DNA from: Phnomibacter ginsenosidimutans
GTDB lineage: Bacteria > Bacteroidota > Bacteroidia > Chitinophagales > Chitinophagaceae
DNA: 64,000 nucleotides
Direction: 5' to 3'
NCBI RefSeq assembly: GCF_009740285.1
Contig: NZ_CP046566.1
Coordinates: forward strand, 1,542,501-1,606,500
The position numbers and the translations under genes are program-made. The notes beneath the pieces were generated by a model. That model was not told the DNA's origin. It did no database searches and was given only the letters and a program-made list of their open reading frames with translations. Below are positions 57,143-64,000 of this stretch, piece after piece. Numbering within the stretch: position 1 is the first letter of the stretch; the number at the start of each line of letters is the position of its first letter.

Positions 57143-58297
57143 ATGGTTTCACCTGTTCGAATAGCATTGCTGTATCCTCAGTCGGAATTTTTTCCCAGAC
57201 TCAAGGATGAACTCCGGTTCGCCCTGAGTCTGGGTTTGCAGTTTGCCGGCTATCATCAGCCCGTTGAGTGGCAACCAGAATTTATTAATAGTGCTGATAT
57301 CAAATCAGTAGAACAAGCTATTAAAAAAGCAATCTATCATTTGGAAAGTCAATTGATAATTGTGGTAGCCAATACCAAAACAGTGGTTGAGCTGACAAGT
57401 TTGTATGAGCAATCTACACTTCCTGTAATCGTATTAAACCTTGGCGCCAACTTGCCTGCTGTTCATTGGAATAGTCCATTCCTTTTCTACAATAGCCTTC
57501 ACAGTTGGAAAGCACAATGGGCATTGGGCAAATGGGCGCAGCAACAATACGGTGGCATCTGTGCTGTAAATACAACATTGTACGAAGGTGGGTACTTGCT
57601 GCATGAAGCATTCAGGTTAGGGCTTGGTGCTGCTGGTGCCGCTTCACTTTATTTGAATGTGGCAAAAAATTTCGGTAAGCAGTTTGATACGTCCTCCCTT
57701 TTTCAGCAAATGCAACAACAAGATGTAAGTCATGTACATGCAGTGCTTTCAGGTAATGAAGGCCAACATTTTCTGGATACTTACAAACAAACACCGGCAA
57801 TAAATGAAAAGCCATTAACGGTTAATGCATTTATGGTGGATGAAACGGTAGTGCCGGCGAATGCCGCTATGCATGATGCTGTTTTTGCATCTACATGGTA
57901 TTCATCGCTTGACAATGATGCCAACCATCAATTTGTAGCACATTTCTCTGCTGCAAAAAAGAAGATGCCATCAGCATTCGGTTTGTTGGGATATGAAACT
58001 GGATTGGCTTTGGGGATTGCCTTACAAACAGCTGAGGATATTGATGGAGAAGTATTGGCTGACGCATTGAGCAACAGCCAGCCGATTGGCCCGAGAGGAG
58101 CTGTCTCTCTCTCTACATCTCCATTGCAAGCAGATATGCAAGTGCACATCCTGAAAGCAACATTCGACGAAGGTGCAAAAAGCTTGCAGCATCACAAAAT
58201 TGCAGAAGGTGAGCACATCAGCTGGCAATCAGAATGCATCGCTGCCAGTGCTGCAGCAGCAGTTGCTGGCTGGCAAAATCCTTATCTGTTTACTTAA
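57143..58297 (+). CDS. Type I periplasmic-binding-protein-fold protein without signal peptide
   Basis: Product of 384 residues. VRIALLYPQSEFFPRLKDELRFALSLG at the start resembles the first Rossmann-like lobe of LIV-type (branched-chain amino acid) binding proteins. Later segments (LIIVVANTKTVVELTS, FAGYH) and the end (RGAVSLSTSPLQADMQVHI) match the same fold, where ABC substrate-binding proteins normally sit. It lacks a signal peptide and lipobox, and no ABC permease or ATPase genes are near, so it is unlikely to serve transport. ATG 57143 is chosen over an ATG at 57077 that overlaps the preceding gene. Confidence 0.6.
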   Translation: MVSPVRIALLYPQSEFFPRLKDELRFALSLGLQFAGYHQPVEWQPEFINSADIKSVEQAIKKAIYHLESQLIIVVANTKTVVELTSLYEQSTLPVIVLNLGANLPAVHWNSPFLFYNSLHSWKAQWALGKWAQQQYGGICAVNTTLYEGGYLLHEAFRLGLGAAGAASLYLNVAKNFGKQFDTSSLFQQMQQQDVSHVHAVLSGNEGQHFLDTYKQTPAINEKPLTVNAFMVDETVVPANAAMHDAVFASTWYSSLDNDANHQFVAHFSAAKKKMPSAFGLLGYETGLALGIALQTAEDIDGEVLADALSNSQPIGPRGAVSLSTSPLQADMQVHILKATFDEGAKSLQHHKIAEGEHISWQSECIAASAAAAVAGWQNPYLFT

Positions 58298-58326
58298 TTC
58301 ACGGTTCCTTCAAAAAAACACACATT

Positions 58327-61188
58327 ATGCAACAAAAACTTTACGCACAACTATCGACGCACATCAGGCAATCGGTCAGATATTCATTGATGTCTGGAAC
58401 TGCATTGTTGTTGATGATAGGACAAGCAAAGTCCCAAACTTTTACCGAGGTAAACTCATCTACGCACAACATGCGGGCCATTAATGCCACTATTGCTGCT
58501 ACTGCCAGTTCTTTTCTCATTGGCGATTTTCAGGGCAATGATGGAGATATCGATCCGATTGGAAGAAACACTGCCAATACGGGTTTGGTTTTCTGGCGCC
58601 ACAATGGCAACAGTACTGACTGGACACAACTGACAGGAGCATCAAGTCCAGTGAATGGCATTACCTGGGGGGCAGCTTCTGCCAATAATTTCACCTTAGG
58701 CAATCTGGCAGTTCTTGATGCTGATGGCGATGGTGATTTAGATATCTACAACAGGTCGCCAAATGAATTGTATCGCAACGATGCCGGGACTTTTACAAAG
58801 GTTACTGGTGCATCTAACCCAATGGATGGTATTGCTGCATCAATTGGTAATTTCGCCAGTATTTTTATTACAGGCGATTTTGATGGCGATGGCGATTTGG
58901 ATTTTGTTGGTAGGCCTGCGACACTACCAGGAACACCTGTTTACTGGCGCAATGGCGGAGCAGGTGGTTGGACACAATTAACAGGCGGTTCCAATCCTTT
59001 CAATTCAATTTCAATAGCAACAGCGGCTGCTTTTACTGCTGGCAACCTTGCTCTTGTAGATGCAGATGGCAATGGTACCATCGATATTTACAACAAAGGC
59101 GCCAACGTAGTGTACTCAAGGAGTGGTTCTACATTCAGCCAGCTAAGTGGCGGCAGTAATCCTATGGATGCCATTGCAGCTACATTGAGCACATTTTCGT
59201 CAGCATTTCTCACAGCTGATTTTGATTCAGACGGCGATCTTGATTTGGTAGGTAGAAATACTACGAATACAGGGGCTTTGGTATACTGGCGAAAAGATGC
59301 AGGTAGTACCTGGACACAGGAAGCTAGTAGTGGCCCTTTCAATGGTATCACTATTGCTAGTTCTGCTGAATTTTCACAATTATCTATTGGCGTTTTGGAT
59401 GCAGATAAGGATGGAGATGTAGATGTGTTCAACAGTGGCAAAAATGTGCAGTATGCGCAGCAAGGCGTTGCGCCAACATTGAGCAGTACCGTGCCAACCA
59501 ACTTTGCTACATCCATTGTGCCTTCAGCCAACCTCAGCATGACATTCAGCGAGAACATTGCTTTGAGTGATGGGGTTACAGGTTCGGGAAATGTGACCGG
59601 CTCTGGAGATATCACAGTGAAACGTTTGTCGGATAATACTGTAGTGGCCCGCATTTTGGTGACCAGCCATGCCAGTCAACTGAGCATTTCCGGTGCTACT
59701 CTCACTATTAATCCAACCAGCGATTTGCCAGCTGGTACACAATTGTATGTAGAAGTGGGAAGTGATGCCATTAAGTCTGCATCATCAGGATTGGTTTATG
59801 CAGGTATTAATCAAAACAACGTATTCCAATTTACGACATTAGCTACACCGGTAGTTACCACAAACCCATCAAACGCTACCGAGTGTTCGGGCTTTGGTGT
59901 TAGTTACAACGCAGCAGGTACGGGTGTTACCAGCTATCAGTGGCAGGAATCTACTACAGTTGGTTTTGCTTCGCCCACCAATCTTACCAATAGCGGTGTA
60001 TACAGTGGTGCTACTTCTGCTACTTTGAGCATCTCTAATGTTGCGGGTTTGAATGGTCGTTATTACCGTTGTGTGTTGACCAATGCAGCTGGCTCTACCA
60101 ATACAAACGCAGCGACGCTTACAGTTGGTTCAACCACCTTGCCCTCTACAGATCTTACCTATGCGCAAAGTGTAAGTACCAATAAATTCCAAAATACGAG
60201 CTGCGAATTGTTGGGCAATATTGTGCCGAAAGTAGTAGGTGCCGGTACGCCGGTGTCAGGTTCTGTTTCCATCAAAACCTGGATTAAAGCTTCGGCTACC
60301 AGCTATCGTGGTGTTACTTACGCAAGGCGTATTTATGAAATTACGCCGGCAAGTAACCCTTCTACTTCTTCTGGTACTGTAACGTTGTACTTTACGCAAG
60401 CTGATTTCGACAACTTTAATGCTGTACCCAATGGCTTGGATTTGCCCACCGGCCCTTCAGACAATACCGGCAAAGCCAATCTGCGTATTTCTAAGCTCAC
60501 AGGTAGCAGTAGCGATAACAGTGGTAACCCAAATACTTACCCAGGTACGGGCACCGTTATCAATCCGGATGATGTCAATATTGTTTGGAATACCACTCTG
60601 AATCTGTGGCAGGTTACTTTCGATGTAGAAGGCTTCAGTAGTTTCTTTGTGCAAACAAGCAGTTTGTTGTTGCCGGTGAAATTGGTTTCTTTCACTGCAT
60701 CTGCAACCGCAAATGCTGCTGTTGAATTGCAATGGAAAGTAGCCGGACAGGAAAACATGCGTAGCTATCAGGTACAGCGTAGCAATGGTAATGGTGCATT
60801 TGCGCAGGTAGCTGCGGTACCGGCAACTGCAGCAGCTTCTGCTAGCTTCAGTTATACCGATGCAGTGGTGCCAGGCCTTTGGTATTACCGCTTGCAAATG
60901 GTAGATGCAGATGGTAGCTTTACGTATAGTCCTGTGGTAGTAATCGATAACAGGTTGGCTAAGGCTGCCGTATCAGTGTACCCGAACCCAGCCAAGGATA
61001 AGGTGCTGATTACTGTACAAAACGCTTCGGCACAATTGTCGGCCCGACTGATTGATGCGCAGGGTAAAGTTGTATCTGCATTTGTAATGCGCAGCAATAC
61101 ACATGAGCTCAATATGCAATCGCTGTCAGCTGGTTTGTATCAATTGGTACTGTCCGATGGCCGTAGTTTCAAACTGGTAAAAGAATAA
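58327..61188 (+). CDS. Large exported VCBS-repeat / Ig-like protein with T9SS sorting domain
   Basis: Surface or secreted protein of 953 residues. A signal-like segment ends near residue 37 (GQAKSQ). Three repeats of about 117 residues (63 to ~400) each hold two DxDxDGD-type calcium loops (DADGDGDLD, DFDGDGDLD, DADKDGDVD), as in FG-GAP/VCBS beta-propellers. A SbsA-like Ig domain (~400-510), an Ig-like domain (~515-600) and a Ser-rich linker follow. The C-terminal ~75 residues (VSVYPNPAKDKVLI ... LSDGRSFKLVKE) are a type A sorting domain for type IX secretion. ATG 58327 is used. Confidence 0.88.
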   Translation: MQQKLYAQLSTHIRQSVRYSLMSGTALLLMIGQAKSQTFTEVNSSTHNMRAINATIAATASSFLIGDFQGNDGDIDPIGRNTANTGLVFWRHNGNSTDWTQLTGASSPVNGITWGAASANNFTLGNLAVLDADGDGDLDIYNRSPNELYRNDAGTFTKVTGASNPMDGIAASIGNFASIFITGDFDGDGDLDFVGRPATLPGTPVYWRNGGAGGWTQLTGGSNPFNSISIATAAAFTAGNLALVDADGNGTIDIYNKGANVVYSRSGSTFSQLSGGSNPMDAIAATLSTFSSAFLTADFDSDGDLDLVGRNTTNTGALVYWRKDAGSTWTQEASSGPFNGITIASSAEFSQLSIGVLDADKDGDVDVFNSGKNVQYAQQGVAPTLSSTVPTNFATSIVPSANLSMTFSENIALSDGVTGSGNVTGSGDITVKRLSDNTVVARILVTSHASQLSISGATLTINPTSDLPAGTQLYVEVGSDAIKSASSGLVYAGINQNNVFQFTTLATPVVTTNPSNATECSGFGVSYNAAGTGVTSYQWQESTTVGFASPTNLTNSGVYSGATSATLSISNVAGLNGRYYRCVLTNAAGSTNTNAATLTVGSTTLPSTDLTYAQSVSTNKFQNTSCELLGNIVPKVVGAGTPVSGSVSIKTWIKASATSYRGVTYARRIYEITPASNPSTSSGTVTLYFTQADFDNFNAVPNGLDLPTGPSDNTGKANLRISKLTGSSSDNSGNPNTYPGTGTVINPDDVNIVWNTTLNLWQVTFDVEGFSSFFVQTSSLLLPVKLVSFTASATANAAVELQWKVAGQENMRSYQVQRSNGNGAFAQVAAVPATAAASASFSYTDAVVPGLWYYRLQMVDADGSFTYSPVVVIDNRLAKAAVSVYPNPAKDKVLITVQNASAQLSARLIDAQGKVVSAFVMRSNTHELNMQSLSAGLYQLVLSDGRSFKLVKE

Positions 61189-61216
61189 TTTGAACCGCTT
61201 AAAACGTGATGAGATT

Positions 61217-61681
61217 ATGATGGAACGTAAACAGTTCTTACTCAATATGGTGAAGCTAATGCCAGCGATGGCATTAGCTCCATCAGTTGTTTTCGCAAGA
61301 GATAATGAAGCTGCACTGAAATGTGAGCAAGTGCTTTTGGGCAAGGCTCAGCCAGTTGTGCTTCAGGCAAAGGGAAAGACCCAGCACATTCAACAGGCCG
61401 TTTCAGTAAGCTACCGAAACAATATGTTTTGGATTACAGATATCTGGGGCAAGCAATATAGCACTAGCAATTTGCTGATTCATGCAGATGAATTTGAGAT
61501 TTCACCGGCGCTGAATGAAGTAATGTTGAATGTAGCTGGTGTAAAAACCAGCCTGCATTTGGAAACCAGTAAAAAGGCGAATCATCCGCAATTGCGTTGT
61601 TTCAGTGCTGCCAAGCTCACCACTGACATGATGCAACGATGGATGGCTACACCCAAGCCAACTCTGGTGGCTATTTCTTAA
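61217..61681 (+). CDS. Exported hypothetical protein downstream of the T9SS cargo
   Basis: Product of about 155 residues, no family recognised. The N-terminus ERKQFLLNMVKLMPAMALAPSVVFA resembles a signal peptide with a Tat-like Arg-Lys start but no twin Arg. The mature part has alternating strands (QAVSVSYRNNMFWITDIWGKQYS) and two Cys. It begins 28 bases after the stop of the large T9SS protein and ends before a terminator, so it is probably cotranscribed with it. ATG 61217 or 61220 is preferred over a TTG at 61190. Confidence 0.65.
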   Translation: MMERKQFLLNMVKLMPAMALAPSVVFARDNEAALKCEQVLLGKAQPVVLQAKGKTQHIQQAVSVSYRNNMFWITDIWGKQYSTSNLLIHADEFEISPALNEVMLNVAGVKTSLHLETSKKANHPQLRCFSAAKLTTDMMQRWMATPKPTLVAIS

Positions 61682-61700
61682 GGCGACATCCTTTTGTAAC

Positions 61701-61733
61701 AAAAAGACCTGCACGTTTTGTGCAGGTCTTTTT
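61701..61733. terminator. Bidirectional intrinsic terminator
   Basis: A perfect 14-bp stem AAAAAGACCTGCAC with loop GTTTT and its complement. It ends the accessory cluster on the plus strand and the patatin gene on the minus strand. Confidence 0.9.
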
Positions 61734-61749
61734 TACTTGAAGGAATATA

Positions 61750-62796
61750 CTATGCATAAGCGATTAGCTTGCTCACAATCTCCTCAATCAACGCATCATG
61801 TTTGGCCACATAATGCAGCCCTGCTTCATGCAGGTTTTTCAGGTTCTCGTCCGATACATCATCCATTTCGCTGCTGGCATCCTGCAGGGCCGGCTCCAGG
61901 CGGTAGTAGTCCTGCTCATCTTCTTCCGAAAGGGTGTTGAACATTTTCTGTAAATGATAATGAACTGTTTCGCTATTGCCACTCATCATGATGTCGATAA
62001 CGATGGGTAGCCAGGCAATCAGTCCGGCGTTTTTGATTTTGTCGTAATGGTAGGGGGTCTTCACTGTTCCCGTTCCTACAGAAATAATCAGCATGTCTTT
62101 GGCGGATGGAAAGTCGGGTTTGTGTGCTGCCACTTCTTTACTAAACCGTATGGTGCGGGCCTCGCTGTAAGCTGCCAATGCCGGATTGTTTACAAACACG
62201 CCGCCGTCTACCAATGTGTAATCAGCGCCTTGTTCTGAAGAAATTTTGGCCGGCTCAAAATAAGTGGGGGCTGCTGAGGTAGCCCGGCACACATCTTTCA
62301 GTTTGTAGTTGTAAATCTTTTTGCCACCCCTGGCATCTACACTATTAAAAAAATGGGCCCGCCGGTTGCGTATGTCGTAAGCGGTAATGAGGCAGGGGCG
62401 AAGCAGGTCGTCGAGTTCGGTGTCGCCAAAATATTCTGCCAGCAATTTTTCGATGTGCTTGCTCGGGTACATTTCATTAAACACCACATAGAGCTTGGCC
62501 ACTTTCGACAAAAACTCCATTTGGAAAATGTCTTTGCCATTGTTGAGGTACAATTCAAGGGCGTCTTTTGCGGCAAACTTTGGCCGGTTATTGGCGCCGG
62601 GGCAGAGGTAAATGCTGGTGAGAATACCTCCCGTACTGGTGCCTGCCACCAAATCTACAAAGTCGGCAATGCGGGCATCGGGGTTGTTGGTGCGCTGTTG
62701 CAGCCGGTTTTCAATTTCAACCATAATGGTGGCCGGGATAATGCCCCTGATACCACCGCCATCCAACGAAAGAATCCGAATTTTTGTGCGGGCCAT
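61750..62796 (-). CDS. Patatin-like phospholipase
   Basis: Cytoplasmic lipid acyl hydrolase of about 348 residues. Patatin motifs are complete: LSLDGGGIRGIIP (oxyanion), GTSTGGILT (nucleophile Ser, about residue 58) and VDGGVFVNNP (catalytic Asp, about residue 197). It has no signal peptide. Homologues can act as phospholipase A1/A2 or as toxin-like effectors (for example CapV in CBASS), but no cyclase, sensor or partner lies next to it. ATG 62796 is used. It is followed upstream by the CrtA-like gene on the same strand. Confidence 0.88.
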   Translation of the reverse strand: MARTKIRILSLDGGGIRGIIPATIMVEIENRLQQRTNNPDARIADFVDLVAGTSTGGILTSIYLCPGANNRPKFAAKDALELYLNNGKDIFQMEFLSKVAKLYVVFNEMYPSKHIEKLLAEYFGDTELDDLLRPCLITAYDIRNRRAHFFNSVDARGGKKIYNYKLKDVCRATSAAPTYFEPAKISSEQGADYTLVDGGVFVNNPALAAYSEARTIRFSKEVAAHKPDFPSAKDMLIISVGTGTVKTPYHYDKIKNAGLIAWLPIVIDIMMSGNSETVHYHLQKMFNTLSEEDEQDYYRLEPALQDASSEMDDVSDENLKNLHEAGLHYVAKHDALIEEIVSKLIAYA

Positions 62797-62848
62797 AGTG
62801 TGTTTGTTTTCAGGTAAAATACACACTTGCCGCCGGGCATGCAATACC

Positions 62849-63592
62849 CTATTGGGCGGATAAATGATTGGCTGCCTGCCCCAGTTGATGTTCTATAGCG
62901 GGCAATTCCCAGGTGCGAATGATGCGGAACCGGACAAACATTTCTTCGCTGTACCACTTTTCGGCGTAGGTTTTTTTAATCACTTCGCGGTGTTCATGCA
63001 TTTGGTAGGCAAATGCCTGCATGGCTTGCTTGCTCTCCCAAATGCTGAAAGTAGCCTGCTTTATGAACGGTACTTCGCCAATGCCGTAGCTGGTAATAAA
63101 GCCTGGGGCTCCTGCCATTTGCTGTGCTACCTGATCTACATGTTTCCAAAAAGCTTTGGCCTTGCTCAGCCGTATGGTGGCTCTCGTCATGACGGCTATC
63201 GGGCCTTCCCAATCGCCGGCTTTCCGCTCCAAAGAGCCAAATACTTCGCGGCCATTCCAAAGGCCATGGCCTTCTTTGGGTTCCAGTAAAAGAGCCTGCA
63301 CCTTACCGTTCCATAATGAAATGAGATCACTAATAATATCTCCCAAACACCTTCGCTGAAGTTTCTCCAGACTTATAGTTTCCTGTCTGTCAGCAATCCA
63401 TGATTCAGGAATCACCACCATAATGCTCCATTGTTTCCAATCGGGTACAATGTCAAAAGTGCCGTTTCTGCCACTGCCCATCAGTCGCCAAAAGGAAATT
63501 TTCTTGTTGAGCCAGAGCGGTAGCCGGAACAATGCCATGGAAAATAAGCCAGGAGAAGCACTCCTGTAGCGGATGATAAAAAGCACCGCCAC
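62849..63592 (-). CDS. Spheroidene monooxygenase (CrtA)-like protein
   Basis: Product of about 248 residues. The second half matches the CrtA/DUF3291-type dimeric alpha+beta-barrel pattern: MTRATIRLSKAKAFWKHV, GFITSYGIGEVPFIKQATFSIWES, EHREVIKKTYAEKWYSEEMFVRF. CrtA is a heme-dependent carotenoid oxygenase, but no carotenoid gene is near, so the activity is unassigned. GTG 63592 is chosen because it opens the hydrophobic VAVLFIIRY segment and lies 16 bases after the FkbM stop; a TTG at 63634 would overlap that gene. Confidence 0.7.
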   Translation of the reverse strand: MAVLFIIRYRSASPGLFSMALFRLPLWLNKKISFWRLMGSGRNGTFDIVPDWKQWSIMVVIPESWIADRQETISLEKLQRRCLGDIISDLISLWNGKVQALLLEPKEGHGLWNGREVFGSLERKAGDWEGPIAVMTRATIRLSKAKAFWKHVDQVAQQMAGAPGFITSYGIGEVPFIKQATFSIWESKQAMQAFAYQMHEHREVIKKTYAEKWYSEEMFVRFRIIRTWELPAIEHQLGQAANHLSAQ

Positions 63593-63608
63593 GAGAGGTT
63601 CCTGTTGC

Positions 63609-64000
63609 TTATGACCGTTGGATGAGTTTTTCAATAGATGAGATTTTACCGGCAGGAATACAAATCATGTCGCCGATGAGCTGCTGCTGCGCATCTGGAT
63701 AGGGAACCAGTTTGTCCTGCTGGACATAGAACAGCTGGTAGCCCATTTCGTTGAACATACGGTGCAAAATGAGTTTGTTCTCTCCGTCGGTTTCTACCTG
63801 AACAATAGGCTGATGGCTTTCAATCACAGAACGCATGGCGGGCAACACAGGTACTTCATAGCCTTCGATATCACATTTTAAGTAATGAATATCAGCGAGT
63901 TGTCCGAATAGTTTAGCAGGATGTTTGAGCTCCACTTCAAATATTTCTGGCGCTACCTGCTTCTCCGATTCGGTCAACACTTTCATAAGGCCATGGCGGT
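63609..64000 (-). CDS. FkbM family methyltransferase, C-terminal part (5' end outside window)
   Basis: The frame is open to the end of the window, so only the C-terminal ~130 residues are seen. The block LKCDIEGYEVPVLPAMRSVIES with the SAM-fold Asp-Glu-Gly-x-Glu-x-x-Val/Leu signature is typical of FkbM methyltransferases, which O-methylate sugars or polyketides, often in surface polysaccharide synthesis. The CrtA-like gene follows at about 16 bases, so they probably form an operon whose start lies beyond this window. Confidence 0.87.
   Translation of the reverse strand, partial: RHGLMKVLTESEKQVAPEIFEVELKHPAKLFGQLADIHYLKCDIEGYEVPVLPAMRSVIESHQPIVQVETDGENKLILHRMFNEMGYQLFYVQQDKLVPYPDAQQQLIGDMICIPAGKISSIEKLIQRS

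Noticed and set aside
61750-62796. CBASS effector CapV
   Set aside because: No cyclic-nucleotide synthase or other defence gene is adjacent.

Overview
The window looks like chromosome of a Bacteroidota bacterium, most likely family Chitinophagaceae. The support is gene content: outer-membrane beta-barrel plus GLPGLI pairs, a type IX secretion (T9SS) C-terminal sorting domain, DUF2807, DUF4403 and DUF2851 proteins, a SusA-like amylase, and almost no Shine-Dalgarno sequences. No tRNA, rRNA, IS element, prophage or CRISPR array was seen.

Layout. 0-11 kb: the end of a Kup potassium transporter, a rhodanese, two tandem alpha/beta hydrolases, DUF4403, GtrA, argS, and an outer-membrane receptor with a GLPGLI protein. 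11-20 kb: a glycogen/maltodextrin island (amylase, maltose-type MFS, glgC and glgA on the minus strand; an FHS-type sugar transporter and a ROK glucokinase diverging on the plus strand). 20-30 kb: DUF4382 lipoprotein, phosphodiester glycosidase, lipA, an OsmC protein, a minus-strand operon kdsC-like/ubiA-like/maf/DUF2851, iscX and a 2Fe-2S ferredoxin. 30-36 kb: topA, a membrane protein, a free-standing CBM48 protein, a class V aminotransferase and DUF2807. 36.4-37.05 kb: an 0.8 kb gene-free stretch with three tandem copies of a small-RNA-like unit on the minus strand. 37-54 kb: an ATE-like transferase, MATE pump, small asparaginase, sterol desaturase family protein, M61 peptidase, guanine deaminase-like protein, MFS, adenosine deaminase, Cys-rich exported proteins, an RNA helicase/RNA methyltransferase pair, DnaJ-like protein and dnaK. 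54-64 kb: GH29 fucosidase, an accessory cluster (HExxH protein, tail-collar protein, binding-protein-like protein, large T9SS cargo, exported protein), patatin, CrtA-like and FkbM proteins.

The two main points are these. First, the three tandem units at 36.4-37.05 kb share one architecture: a Bacteroidota -7 box, an 18-nt conserved 5' segment, a 6-nt spacer, a 12-position stem with a 4-nt loop, and a U-tract. Two of them carry a CRP-like palindrome centred about 41.5 nt upstream of the inferred start. They look like an undescribed family of catabolite-type regulated sRNAs. Second, nine genes between 16.3 and 48.6 kb are each broken by a one-base shift. Four of these lie in the identical 9-mer GCTTGCTGC on the plus strand and four in homopolymers. 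This pattern points to sequence error or a mutational hotspot rather than gene decay, so these nine genes are given here as full-length spans.
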